Origin: Clostridium mediterraneense
Lineage (GTDB): Bacteria; Bacillota; Clostridia; Clostridiales; Clostridiaceae
Assembly: GCF_900091705.1 (NCBI RefSeq)
Contig: NZ_LT594783.1
Span: forward strand, 62,001-126,000
Reading direction: 5' to 3'
DNA: 64,000 nucleotides
The notes below the pieces were generated by a model. The model saw only the letters and a list, made by a program, of their open reading frames with translations. It made no database searches and had not been told where the DNA came from. This document shows, in pieces, positions 47,483 through 58,400 of this stretch (positions are counted from its first letter, which is position 1; each line of letters begins with the position of its first letter). The position numbers and the translations under genes are program-made.

Positions 47483-48418
47483 ATGAAAAAAAGTAGGATA
47501 TATTATTTAGTTGGATTACCATGTAAAGAGAAAGATGATTATATAAAAGAAAATTCAGATAAAAGTGTTTTAATATCATTTAATAATATAAAGAAAGAAT
47601 TATATGGTGATGAAAAAAGAAAAATAGATAGAGAAAAAATAATTGAGGAGATGGCAAAGAAATCTAAATTATATCTAGAAGATGGCATGGATGTATTATA
47701 TGAGTATGGAGATATAAATTCTAAGAAAAGACAAAAGTTTTTAAGTGATTTTAATGATGTAGAAAAGATATGTATTTATTTTGCATGTGATATAGATGAT
47801 AGTTTAGCTTTTAATAGTAATAGTGAAAAGAAGTTTTCAAGAGATTCTATGAGCAAAATTTTTAAAAATCTACAAATACCAATGTACCATGAAGGCTGGG
47901 ATGAAATAAAAATTATAAGAGATATTAAAGAAAGAGAAAATAAAGAAATTAAAACTAGTAACTTAACCTATGATGATTATATAAATGAATTAAAGAAAAA
48001 TGAAAGTTTTTCAAAAGCAATAGGCTTTAATCAGGATAATCCTTATCATAGCCATGATGTTGGAACACATATGTATTATGTATATAAATATGTAAGTGAA
48101 ATTGCGGATGATGAAGATTTAATTATAGCTGCTATGTTCCATGATACAGGAAAGCCTTATTGTAAGGAATTCAATGGTAAATATGCTAGATATATAGGAC
48201 ATGAAAATGTATCTGCTCAATTAGTAATTAATTATTTAATGGATTTAAACTTTGAAAAAGAAAGAATTTTAGATATAGCTACTTTAGTTCAATTGCATAT
48301 GAGAATGCTTAATTTAAGAGGTAGTGAAAAAGGTAAAGAGAAGTTAATTAAAAATATAGGGATAGATAGATTTAGAAAATTAGAATTATTATATAGTGCT
48401 GATACGAAGGCAAAATAG
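47483..48418 (+). CDS. Degenerate P-loop kinase fused to an HD domain
   Basis: A 311-residue cytosolic protein. The N-terminal half has the order of a polynucleotide-kinase-like fold (RIYYLVGLPCKEKDDYIKE, then DGMDVLYEYGDINSKKRQKFL). The Walker A Gly-Lys-Ser is missing: VGLPCKEKDDY stands where GxxxxGKS is expected. The C-terminal half (about 160-311) is an HD domain: HSHDVGTHMYYVYKY, AAMFHDTGKPYC, IGHENVSAQL and a late LHMRM. Related kinase-HD proteins act on nucleotides or RNA ends. The kinase half here is probably inactive. It ends about 220 bases before cas6, with a terminator between. Confidence 0.75.
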   Translation: MKKSRIYYLVGLPCKEKDDYIKENSDKSVLISFNNIKKELYGDEKRKIDREKIIEEMAKKSKLYLEDGMDVLYEYGDINSKKRQKFLSDFNDVEKICIYFACDIDDSLAFNSNSEKKFSRDSMSKIFKNLQIPMYHEGWDEIKIIRDIKERENKEIKTSNLTYDDYINELKKNESFSKAIGFNQDNPYHSHDVGTHMYYVYKYVSEIADDEDLIIAAMFHDTGKPYCKEFNGKYARYIGHENVSAQLVINYLMDLNFEKERILDIATLVQLHMRMLNLRGSEKGKEKLIKNIGIDRFRKLELLYSADTKAK

Positions 48419-48451
48419 ATATAGGTATATGGTTTAGAAAGTATTAATTAT

Positions 48452-48500
48452 CTTATATTATGATTAAAAGTAAAATTTTGATTATAATATAAGATTTTTT
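48452..48500 (+). terminator. Terminator between the HD gene and the cas operon
   Basis: CTTATATTAT and ATAATATAAG pair perfectly, the loop can extend the stem, and T-rich sequence follows. Confidence 0.8.
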
Positions 48501-48636
48501 TATTTGTAAATTAATTATTGTGTCTAAAGAAATAATTAATAATCTAACGATATACTATTATTACATATTATGTTAAAATTAAGAAGATGTTAATGTATTG
48601 AAACTATGCTAGTTTAATTTTTTAGGAGGAAATATA

Positions 48637-49365
48637 TTGCAAAAAAAGTATTATGAATTAATTGTAAATTTATTTGTTAAGGAAGATATCCATAGAACTG
48701 ATTGTGGAGAAAAATTAAGTAAACTTATAAATTTTTCAATGGAAAAAGATAAATATTTAAAAGAAATTCATATAAGGAAGAATTCCTTTAAAGGATACAG
48801 TTTTTCACATTTATACCCTATTGAGCAAGATGGAATTTATAAACAAAATGATATTTACAGAATAATGATTAGAACATATGATAAAAAAATGGTAGATACA
48901 TTTAAAGTAGCTCTAATTAAAACAGAAACTGAAGAATTTGCTGTAGTAGGAATTGATATAAAAATATATACACATAGAAAAATAGATAAATTATTTAATA
49001 TAACCCCAGCAGTAGCAACTATAAGAGATAAAAATAATAAATCTATAAGCTGGAGTGCAAATAATTATAGTGATGATATTATAAATGATGCTATATGGAA
49101 TAATTTAATTAAGAAGTATAAGTATTTTAATAATCTTGATTCAAATATAGAAAAAAATGATGTTATTTCTTATATAAAAAGAAAGAATGATGTGGCTATG
49201 ATTATTAATTACAAGGGGATTAAACTGCTTGGATATAAATTTGAGGTAGGTATAAAAGATAATGTATTAGCTCAAGATATTGGGAACTTTGCTAGTGTTT
49301 TAGGTATTTTAGAAAAGGGGAGTAGTTTAGGAGCAGGATTTGTTAAAGCAAATTATATAAGGTAG
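48637..49365 (+). CDS. cas6: Cas6, CRISPR RNA endoribonuclease
   Basis: A 242-residue protein starting at TTG after TAGGAGGAAATATA. The C-terminus has the Gly-rich RNA-binding loop ASVLGILEKGSSLGAGFVKA (about 219-238), the Cas6 hallmark, and an internal YKFEVGIKDN strand. It cuts the array transcript within each repeat to give crRNAs. It is the first gene of the operon cas6-cas8b-cas7-cas5-cas3, and the cas8b start codon follows its stop directly. Confidence 0.93.
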   Translation: MQKKYYELIVNLFVKEDIHRTDCGEKLSKLINFSMEKDKYLKEIHIRKNSFKGYSFSHLYPIEQDGIYKQNDIYRIMIRTYDKKMVDTFKVALIKTETEEFAVVGIDIKIYTHRKIDKLFNITPAVATIRDKNNKSISWSANNYSDDIINDAIWNNLIKKYKYFNNLDSNIEKNDVISYIKRKNDVAMIINYKGIKLLGYKFEVGIKDNVLAQDIGNFASVLGILEKGSSLGAGFVKANYIR

Positions 49366-51039
49366 GTGAAGCTGTTGTTAAGAGAACTTATAGATAATAT
49401 AGGAATAGATATCATCAATAAAACTATAGAAGAGGAGATGGTTATAAAAAATAGCATCTGTTTAAAAGTATCAGAAAAAGGTGAAATAGATGTTTTACAA
49501 GTAGATAAAAAAGAAACAATTAAAAATTTAGAATTAATAGATTGGGTTAAAAGAAGATTAGCATATGTGGAATGGATAGATAAAAATAAAGCTATTTGTC
49601 CTAGAGGGATAGGAGCAAGAGGAATAACAAGTGTATCTAAATATTCTATAATTTTTAATTATGATGCATTTATTAAAAAGATAGATGATAGAAAAAAGAA
49701 AGGTCTTGATGAATTAAGTATAAATGAAATCTTAAAACTTTCAGTTTTAGATTATATGCAAAAATTAGAGGCTGAGAATGAATATTTAAATAAAAATATA
49801 GATTCTATTTTAGATGTTCTTTCTAAATACGATTGCAAGAAGAAGAAAATTATTATTTTTTTAGATAAGAGTGTAGAAGAATATAAAATAGAATATGAAA
49901 AATATTTAGAAAAAAGATTATTTGATGATATAAGAGATAAACCAGCAAAAAAAATAATAGATGAGACTTTTAAAGGTTTAGTTGGAAGATATAGTGGCTT
50001 TACTACTGTAAATGATGATAAGCCATTGCTTAATAATATAGGTGGAAGAGTTAAGGAAATAGATCTATATACAAAAGAAGATGTTATAAATATTTTTAAT
50101 TTAAAAAGATATCTTCAAATTGCTGCAAAAACAAAAAATAAATATAATAATATCTTTCTAGAGTTTAACCCTAAAGATAAGGAAGTACTTAATTATGAAC
50201 AAGATCCTTATAGATTTGATAGTGAAAATTATAATTTAAAAGACGAGATTAATTTAAATAGATATATATTAATAGAGGATATTTTATCTAGTGGAATAAA
50301 AGCAGAGCAACTTACTAATTATTCAAAGTTAATAGAAAGTATAAATGCTTACGTAGATTTTAGTTTAACTGTATTAGATAAAAATAATACAAAAAAGAAG
50401 CTTATATATTATAGATTTAATAAAGTAATTAAAGAATCTATATTTGACGAAATAGAGAAAAAGCCAAAGTTTTATATAGTAGATAAAGAGGCTTTTAAAT
50501 ATAATTTAGACAAAATTATAGATAGTATTATTGATTATAACAGCTTAGAAAAATCAAATGATGAATATGCATTTTTTAAGATGAAAAAAATTATAAACTT
50601 TAAAATATGTATAGAAGATTATTTTTATAATGATGGAGGGAGAGAAAGGGTGAAAAATATACAAAAAGTAATCAAAGAAAAGATTAAAAATTATAAAGAT
50701 GGATTAGAGTTTGAAAATAATAATGAAATTATGTATTTAGCAGGACAACTTGCAAATTACTTAGTTAGTAAAAGTAAGGCTACAACAAAAACTAATAAGC
50801 TTATAGGAGCTTACCATAAGGCTAATAGTTATGAGAGAATAATAACTTTACTTAAAAATTCTATGGATAAGTATGGGTATGATATTAATCTTAATGGAAG
50901 AGAAAATATAATTTTTGCACAGTTATTATTAAATATGAAGTCTTCAGGTATGCTTACAAATGAAGATAAAAAGTATTTCTTAATTGGTTTATATGATAAA
51001 AATATATTTTATATAAAACTAAAAGAAAATAATAAATAA
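49366..51039 (+). CDS. cas8b: Cas8b, large subunit of type I-B Cascade
   Basis: A 557-residue protein between cas6 and cas7, the fixed place of Cas8b/Csh1. Sequence is poorly conserved, as usual for large subunits; GLVGRYSGFTTVNDDKPLLNNIGGRV and a helical C-terminus (SKATTKTNKLIGAYHKANSYERI) are the recognisable parts. It recognises the PAM and completes Cascade. GTG at 49366 follows the cas6 stop directly. The TTG at 49375 is an alternative with AGGTAGGTG upstream. Assignment rests on length, position and subtype. Confidence 0.85.
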   Translation: MKLLLRELIDNIGIDIINKTIEEEMVIKNSICLKVSEKGEIDVLQVDKKETIKNLELIDWVKRRLAYVEWIDKNKAICPRGIGARGITSVSKYSIIFNYDAFIKKIDDRKKKGLDELSINEILKLSVLDYMQKLEAENEYLNKNIDSILDVLSKYDCKKKKIIIFLDKSVEEYKIEYEKYLEKRLFDDIRDKPAKKIIDETFKGLVGRYSGFTTVNDDKPLLNNIGGRVKEIDLYTKEDVINIFNLKRYLQIAAKTKNKYNNIFLEFNPKDKEVLNYEQDPYRFDSENYNLKDEINLNRYILIEDILSSGIKAEQLTNYSKLIESINAYVDFSLTVLDKNNTKKKLIYYRFNKVIKESIFDEIEKKPKFYIVDKEAFKYNLDKIIDSIIDYNSLEKSNDEYAFFKMKKIINFKICIEDYFYNDGGRERVKNIQKVIKEKIKNYKDGLEFENNNEIMYLAGQLANYLVSKSKATTKTNKLIGAYHKANSYERIITLLKNSMDKYGYDINLNGRENIIFAQLLLNMKSSGMLTNEDKKYFLIGLYDKNIFYIKLKENNK

Positions 51040-51067
51040 GATTTAAAGGGTAAAGGAGAAATTATAA

Positions 51068-52015
51068 ATGAAAAAAAATATGGTTTATGGGCTTATAGGA
51101 ATAAGTGTTAAGAATGGAAATTACAATGCATCTTTTGATAAATCGCCAAAGCAAAATTCACTAGGTGAAATATATGCATCACCTCAATCTTTAGGTTTTG
51201 CTATAAAACATCAACTTGAAAAAGATGGATATAAAATATTATATAAGAGAAGTGTTGGAGAAGAAGGAGTTAGAAATTTAAAAGAATCATTTGAATCTAA
51301 GACAGGACAAGAATTAAAAAATAAAATAACAGAAAATGAAGTTAAATCAATATTATTTAAAGAATTTATGGATATAAGACAATTTGGATGTACTTTTGCC
51401 TTATCGCCAAACTTTGGAATAATGGGAGCAAATCAAATAGGCTTTGGTCATAATAAATATGCAGAGACAGAAGAAATAATAAGTGAACTTTTAGCTCCTT
51501 TTTCAGCAGATAATAATAAGAAAAAAGAAAAATCTAACGAAGATGATGAAAAACTAAAAAATAATACTTTAGGAGAACAAGTTTTAGTAGATGAAGCACA
51601 TTATTTTCACAGTATTGTTATAAATCCATATGAATATGAACAATATGTTGGTGTTATTGATGGCTTTGAGGGATATACGCAAGAAGATTATAAAGCGTTT
51701 AAAGATGCTTCAATGATTGCAGTTTCAAATTATAATTCAAAATCTAAAACTGGTTGTCAAAATTCATTTGCCTTATATATAGAAACTAAAGATGATATAA
51801 AAAATAAAATTAATTTAAATGCTCTAGATAGATATGTAAAGGTATATAAGGAAGAAAAAATAATATATGATATTGGAGATTTATCTGCAATAGTAAATGA
51901 TCTTAAAGAAAGTATTAAGAGTGTAGAGCTTTATTATAACCCTTATATTGTAGAGCTGAAACATAATATAGAAGATGTTAAGCTATTTAATATAATAACT
52001 AAAAAGGAATTATAA
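51068..52015 (+). CDS. cas7: Cas7 (Csh2-type), backbone subunit of Cascade
   Basis: A 315-residue RAMP protein. The start MVYGLIGISVKNGNYNASFD, then the middle EFMDIRQFGCTFA and the Asp/His stretch VDEAHYFHSIVINPYEYE are typical of type I-B Cas7/Csh2. Several copies coat the crRNA spacer in Cascade. AAAGGAG precedes the ATG. A charged insertion (about 150-170, KKKEKSNEDDEKLK) is longer than I would expect. It ends three bases before cas5. Confidence 0.93.
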   Translation: MKKNMVYGLIGISVKNGNYNASFDKSPKQNSLGEIYASPQSLGFAIKHQLEKDGYKILYKRSVGEEGVRNLKESFESKTGQELKNKITENEVKSILFKEFMDIRQFGCTFALSPNFGIMGANQIGFGHNKYAETEEIISELLAPFSADNNKKKEKSNEDDEKLKNNTLGEQVLVDEAHYFHSIVINPYEYEQYVGVIDGFEGYTQEDYKAFKDASMIAVSNYNSKSKTGCQNSFALYIETKDDIKNKINLNALDRYVKVYKEEKIIYDIGDLSAIVNDLKESIKSVELYYNPYIVELKHNIEDVKLFNIITKKEL

Positions 52016-52018
52016 AAT

Positions 52019-52750
52019 ATGAAAGTATTAAAATTTGATATTGGAGGACAAAATGCATTTTTTAAAAATCCAGAGCTTAATATAGCTTTAGAAGTCACTT
52101 ATGAACATATTCCTAAGACAACAATTTTAGGGATACTTGGAGCGATTATAGGATTAAAAGGAAGAATGCAAGAAAGAGAGCTTGGATATATAGAGTGGTG
52201 GAAAGAGCTAAAAGATGTAAAAGTTGCAATAGTACCTTTTCAATCTAAATTTAGAAAGTTTATTGATAAAAGTACTAATGCTACAGGATTTGCAAATAAG
52301 GATGGTATGAATCAAATAATAACAAGACAATATTTAGAGAACCCTAAATGGACTATTTTTATACAGTCACAAAATATTAAAAAAGAATTATGGGATAAAT
52401 TAGTTTCAAATTTAAAAGAGTATACTAGTGAATATCCTATATATTTAGGGCAAACATCACATAGAGCTATCATAGAAAATGTAGAGTTTATAGATATTGA
52501 TATGATAGATAACTATGAAGAAATAGAGCATTGTGAGAGTATACTTAAGTACTCTGATATATATGAAGTTGAAAATGAGAAATATGATGAAGCTAAAGAT
52601 AGGATTTTTAAAAGAATAGATTATATGCCTATTGCTTTAAATGAATTAAGTATGTATAAGATAGAAAAGTTTGTATTAACAAATTGCTATATTTCAGTGA
52701 ATAATGGTATCTTTTGCAGATACAAAGATTTAATTATAAGCTTTATATAG
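52019..52750 (+). CDS. cas5: Cas5 (Cas5b), Cascade subunit
   Basis: A 243-residue RAMP protein that begins KVLKFDIGGQNAFFKNPELN and continues YEHIPKTTILGILGAIIGL, the N-terminal signature of Cas5h/Cas5b. It caps the 5' handle of the crRNA. The C-terminal FVLTNCYISVNNGIFCRYKD is a Gly-containing RNA-binding strand. The ATG is 3 bases after the cas7 stop, so the two are translated together. Confidence 0.92.
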   Translation: MKVLKFDIGGQNAFFKNPELNIALEVTYEHIPKTTILGILGAIIGLKGRMQERELGYIEWWKELKDVKVAIVPFQSKFRKFIDKSTNATGFANKDGMNQIITRQYLENPKWTIFIQSQNIKKELWDKLVSNLKEYTSEYPIYLGQTSHRAIIENVEFIDIDMIDNYEEIEHCESILKYSDIYEVENEKYDEAKDRIFKRIDYMPIALNELSMYKIEKFVLTNCYISVNNGIFCRYKDLIISFI

Positions 52751-52816
52751 AGTTTTAGTGTCAATAATTAATATATGATATTTAATTTATAGATAAATAT
52801 AAAGGAGATATAGTAA

Positions 52817-55291
52817 ATGTATTTAAGTAGACCAGGTGAAAAATTAGAGGATCATGAAAATAGAGTAATAAAAAATTTTTCTATTTTAGAATCTAAAAAA
52901 GAAAGTAAAACTATACTAAAAAACTTATTAAATAGGATTTTAGAAGAAAATAAAATGCAAGAATATTATAGTATAGTGCAGAATTTAATAGAAGATATTA
53001 TATCTATGCATGATTATGGAAAAAGAAATCCTTATTTTCAAGCTTACTTAGGAAATGAGGAATTTAAAAGTTATGATTATAATAAAGTGAATGAACAACA
53101 TTCAATTATATCAGCCTATTATTTTTTAGAAAAATATAAAGCTTTAATTGATGAACATTTCAAAAAAACATTAAATAAAAATAAAAGAGAAATAAGAGCA
53201 GCATATAAAAAATTAATTTGTATATCTTCATTTATTATAGCTAAACATCATGGAGCTATTGATAAATGTAATGTTAAAGAGTTATTTGAAAAAATTGAAA
53301 ATCTTAATATAGAATATGAAAAAGCTTTTTATTTAGGATTTAATAAACAAATTTTAGACTTCTATGAAGATATAATATATGAATTTAAAGATGAATTTAA
53401 TTTAAGTATTTTTATAAAGTATATGTTCTCAGTTTTGGTTACATGTGATTATATGGCAGTATATGAATTTAGTAATGGAAGAGAATTTAAATTAAATCTT
53501 ATAGATGATATAAAAAAGAGTGAGTTCGTAAATAGATTTGAAAATAATAATATAGTTAAGGGAATTAGGGAATTTTCGAAGGGAAATATTAATTTAAATA
53601 CTTTAAATAAATATAGATCTGAGATGTTTTTAGAAAGTGAAAAAAACTTAATTAAGAATTTAGATGAAAATTTATTTTATTTAGAAGCTCCGACTGGTTC
53701 AGGAAAAAGTATTACAAGTTTAAATCTTTCTTTAAATCTTATAAATGATAAATATAATAAAATTTACTATATAGCTCCATTTATAAATATTATAGAACAA
53801 ACTTATAAGGATGTTAAATCATTTATAAGTAATGATATTAAAGATGTGGCACTAATAAGCTCTAAGGAAGAAATTATAGTTAGTGATATAATTAAAGAGT
53901 TTAAAGATGAAGATGATAAAATAGATGATTTAGAAGAGTTATATGAAAAAGATTATATGGACAACCTTTTTATTAATTATCCTTTTTCAGTTCTTAGTCA
54001 TGTTAAGTTATTTGATATATTATTTTCTCCTAAAAGAAGACATTCATTAATGATGAGTTTATTATCTAATAGTGTAATTATAATAGATGAACTTCAAAGC
54101 TATAGGAATAAATTATGGATACCAATAATTAATTTTTTAAAAAAGTATTCAGATATTCTTAATATAAAAGTTATTATGATGAGTGCAACTCTTCCTAAAT
54201 TAGATGTACTTTTAGAAGAAAAGTATGAAATAAAAAATCTTATAGATAGAAGAGACTATTATTACGAATTTTTTAAAACTAGAGTAGATTCAGATTTCTC
54301 CTTGCTTGATAAGGAAAATACTCTTGATACTTTATATGAAAAGGTAGAGGAGATTTCAGGTGTTGAAGGAAAAGGAAGAATTCTTATAGGAACTATAAAA
54401 ACTAAAACTTGTGATGAAATATATAATTATATGAAGAGATATAGAGATAAAGGATTTGAAGTTTATCAGATAAAGGGAAATACATCTAATGTAAAGAAGC
54501 AAAGTATAATTTCTAAATTAAAAAAGTTTAATGGTAATGATAAATCAGATTATATATTAAAAAAAGTAATATTAGTAGCAACTCAGTGTGTTGAAGCTGG
54601 GGTTGATATAGATATGAATATTGGATTTAAAAATATAGCTATATTTGATGCTGATGAACAATTTTGTGGAAGAATAGAAAGAAACTTTAGAAATAAGGGA
54701 AAGGTATACTTTTATAAAGTTGATGAGCAAGAAAAAGTATATGATGAAGACTATAGAATTATAAGAACTTTAGAGGATAAAGAGTGTAGAGAAAGATTTG
54801 AAACTAAAGAATTTGATAAACTGTACGAAGAAATTTATATAAGTTTAAAAAAGAAGGAAATAAAAAATTATAATGAATTAAAAAAGTTATTAAGAGAATT
54901 AAATTTTATTAAGGTTTATAATAATATGAAACTTATAACACAAGAGCTTAAAAAAGATTTATTAATTAAATGTAGATATAAATATAAAGAAAGTGGAGAG
55001 GTTGTCGACTCTGCTGAGCTTATAGAAGAATATATAAAAATAAAAGAAGATAAAAAAATATCATATGCAGAAAAACAAATAAAATTAAGTAAATTTAGAA
55101 AAGCTTTTGATCCATTTATATATTCAATAAATTTATATGATATTGATAAAGTAGATGTGATAGATAGAATATCTAATTGGAACATAGTTGAAAATGCTTA
55201 TGGCTATTTTGATTTAGATGAAAATGGGTGTGTAACAGAGGATAGTGAATTAAATTTAGAAGCACTTTTTTCAAATAGTGATATATTTTAA
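52817..55291 (+). CDS. cas3: Cas3, HD nuclease-helicase
   Basis: An 824-residue protein. An N-terminal HD nuclease (HENRV, then MHDYGKRNPYFQ, HHGAI) is followed by an SF2 helicase: EAPTGSGKSIT (about 290-300), IIIDELQSY (about 423), MMSATLP, VATQCVEAGVDI and FCGRIERNFR. It is recruited to Cascade-bound target and degrades DNA. The HD and helicase are fused, the usual I-B form. AAAGGAG precedes the ATG, 66 bases after cas5. The CRISPR leader begins right after its stop, so cas3 is the last gene before the array. Confidence 0.95.
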   Translation: MYLSRPGEKLEDHENRVIKNFSILESKKESKTILKNLLNRILEENKMQEYYSIVQNLIEDIISMHDYGKRNPYFQAYLGNEEFKSYDYNKVNEQHSIISAYYFLEKYKALIDEHFKKTLNKNKREIRAAYKKLICISSFIIAKHHGAIDKCNVKELFEKIENLNIEYEKAFYLGFNKQILDFYEDIIYEFKDEFNLSIFIKYMFSVLVTCDYMAVYEFSNGREFKLNLIDDIKKSEFVNRFENNNIVKGIREFSKGNINLNTLNKYRSEMFLESEKNLIKNLDENLFYLEAPTGSGKSITSLNLSLNLINDKYNKIYYIAPFINIIEQTYKDVKSFISNDIKDVALISSKEEIIVSDIIKEFKDEDDKIDDLEELYEKDYMDNLFINYPFSVLSHVKLFDILFSPKRRHSLMMSLLSNSVIIIDELQSYRNKLWIPIINFLKKYSDILNIKVIMMSATLPKLDVLLEEKYEIKNLIDRRDYYYEFFKTRVDSDFSLLDKENTLDTLYEKVEEISGVEGKGRILIGTIKTKTCDEIYNYMKRYRDKGFEVYQIKGNTSNVKKQSIISKLKKFNGNDKSDYILKKVILVATQCVEAGVDIDMNIGFKNIAIFDADEQFCGRIERNFRNKGKVYFYKVDEQEKVYDEDYRIIRTLEDKECRERFETKEFDKLYEEIYISLKKKEIKNYNELKKLLRELNFIKVYNNMKLITQELKKDLLIKCRYKYKESGEVVDSAELIEEYIKIKEDKKISYAEKQIKLSKFRKAFDPFIYSINLYDIDKVDVIDRISNWNIVENAYGYFDLDENGCVTEDSELNLEALFSNSDIF

Positions 55292-55430
55292 ATTTACCAG
55301 GTGATTTCTAAAAAGTATTGAAAATACTAGGTTCTTTAAAATGATGTATCGCTGGTAAAAAATTTGAGAAGTTAAGTAAATAAGCTGTTTAGAGTATATA
55401 TTAATTTTCACAGATGGCTATTTTACTATT
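55292..55430 (+). promoter_or_regulatory. CRISPR leader
   Basis: A 139-base A/T-rich stretch between cas3 and the first perfect repeat. TTTACCAG (55293-55300) pairs with CTGGTAAA (55352-55359), and a smaller hairpin (GTATT-AATAC) lies inside. A weak promoter, TTAAGT-N17-TATATA, is at about 55372-55400, some 30 bases before repeat 1. The side is chosen because the other array end has the decayed repeat. Confidence 0.6.
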
Positions 55431-58400
55431 GTTAATCATTAATATGAGATATTTTATAAGTTAACTTTTTTATTTTTTTTACAAGTTCTTTTTGTCGTTA
55501 ATCATTAATATGAGATATTTTATAAGCATTTAGAAAGACCTGCTGCAATATAACTAGCTGCGTTAATCATTAATATGAGATATTTTATAAGACTATAGAA
55601 AACAATGTTATAGAAGCTAAAATTAAGTTAATCATTAATATGAGATATTTTATAAGATTGATGGTTCTCTTAATATAAGAAAGAATAAACAGTTAATCAT
55701 TAATATGAGATATTTTATAAGTTAAGTAACATTTTTCTTAATTCTGATGTTTTTAGAGTTAATCATTAATATGAGATATTTTATAAGATAATATTATAAA
55801 GTAAATTAATAGGGGTGATTGAAGTTAATCATTAATATGAGATATTTTATAAGACACTTTTTTAAAAAATAATTTGTTTTTAATTTAAGTTAATCATTAA
55901 TATGAGATATTTTATAAGGCGAACCAAACAGATCCTCTTATTAATTTTTCTTTAGTTAATCATTAATATGAGATATTTTATAAGTTATATTTATGTTTTA
56001 CATACCTACTTCTCTTTATATGTTAATCATTAATATGAGATATTTTATAAGAACTCTTTGCTCTTTCTTCTATTAACTTTAATCATAGTTAATCATTAAT
56101 ATGAGATATTTTATAAGTTACCAGTTTTAAAGTTTTCATAATTTTGCTTTGTTAATCATTAATATGAGATATTTTATAAGATATTTAAAATAATAGAAGA
56201 GGTATTAAGTAATACGTTAATCATTAATATGAGATATTTTATAAGCTATAATAAATAAATTGAAAAGTTAGGAGTATCTATGTTAATCATTAATATGAGA
56301 TATTTTATAAGCCTCCTAATATTATTATAAACTCAAGTCCAAGGACTGTTAATCATTAATATGAGATATTTTATAAGGGTTATGATGCAATTCTTACAGG
56401 AGTACAAGGAGAAGTTAATCATTAATATGAGATATTTTATAAGTTAGGATTCCAAGTTCCAACTTGTCCAAAAATACTTCGTTAATCATTAATATGAGAT
56501 ATTTTATAAGCCACTAAATCTTTGCCATTGATTTGGTATTGCATTAGTTAATCATTAATATGAGATATTTTATAAGGATTTATTTGAACTTAATAATGAT
56601 AATAAACCAGAGTTAATCATTAATATGAGATATTTTATAAGACGACTTAAAATACCTTTTTTCTATGCTAAGACAACGTTAATCATTAATATGAGATATT
56701 TTATAAGTGCATTAGTAGGACTATATGTAAAAAAGACAAGTCGTTAATCATTAATATGAGATATTTTATAAGCTTATATCACAAGGTAATGATTTTAATT
56801 TTAATTGGGTTAATCATTAATATGAGATATTTTATAAGCTATTAAAATTTGTTATTAACACAACTATACCCCGTTAATCATTAATATGAGATATTTTATA
56901 AGGAATCAATTATAGTAATAATATCCCCTAACTCATATGTTAATCATTAATATGAGATATTTTATAAGATTGCATTATACTTTTTATTTCCATCAATTTC
57001 AAAGTTAATCATTAATATGAGATATTTTATAAGAAAAATTGTAAATAAAAAAGATTTTGTAAGATGTCTGTTAATCATTAATATGAGATATTTTATAAGC
57101 CTGAAATGGGTAAATGTATTGAAATAAGTGATAGGTTAATCATTAATATGAGATATTTTATAAGCATTATAGTTCAAGGTGAGGAAGAAACATATAAAAT
57201 GTTAATCATTAATATGAGATATTTTATAAGTAATCAGCTATGTCAAGGACTTCTTCAAGCTTCTGGTTAATCATTAATATGAGATATTTTATAAGCAAAG
57301 AACAAGGTGGGACAGATGAAAATGATTTAATGTTAATCATTAATATGAGATATTTTATAAGAAAATTATATCTGTTACTACTCTTCCAGTTTTCTTTGTT
57401 AATCATTAATATGAGATATTTTATAAGTTAGGAACTAAAGAAGTTAAATAACTTGATTCTTCTGTTAATCATTAATATGAGATATTTTATAAGTTTGTAT
57501 TGAAAAATGAATATAATCTTTGAATTATTGTTAATCATTAATATGAGATATTTTATAAGGCAAATGCATAGAATGAACCAAAATCTTTAAAGTCGTTAAT
57601 CATTAATATGAGATATTTTATAAGAATATCCATATTAAAGGAACTAAAATAATATCTAAGTTAATCATTAATATGAGATATTTTATAAGTCTATTTTAAA
57701 TCTTCTTCTTTCTACTCCATCTTGTTAATCATTAATATGAGATATTTTATAAGAATCGTGCTTCTTTTAGTTTTTTTATTAGCTGTTCGTTAATCATTAA
57801 TATGAGATATTTTATAAGATGTCTCCAACAGCACAGATGATGGTACATAATGTAGTTAATCATTAATATGAGATATTTTATAAGGGAATTAATTCTTGAT
57901 AAAGAAGAAAATCCCGAGGGTTAATCATTAATATGAGATATTTTATAAGAGAAGTGAGTAACGAATAAATTCTAAAGTACCTTTGTTAATCATTAATATG
58001 AGATATTTTATAAGTGGACAAGTTGGATTTTATAAAGATAAAAAACTTGGGTTAATCATTAATATGAGATATTTTATAAGCCTCCTAATATTATTATAAA
58101 CTCAAGTCCAAGGACTGTTAATCATTAATATGAGATATTTTATAAGTTTCCAACATATAGGACTGGCACTTCAATTATAAATGTTAATCATTAATATGAG
58201 ATATTTTATAAGAATAATATATTAGGAGTAGTAAAGGTATAAGCAGGGTTAATCATTAATATGAGATATTTTATAAGTTATTTCTCCTAGCAGAATATAA
58301 AAGCCCAATAGGGTTAATCATTAATATGAGATATTTTATAAGATATTTTTTATGCACATAGCCCCATAAAGCTATGTGTGTTAATCATTAATATGAGATA

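Noticed and set aside
57224-57431. Short reading frames on both strands inside the CRISPR array
   Set aside because: They consist of repeats and spacers read in frame (MINKE... and LIINMRYFI repeated) and have no ribosome binding sites.
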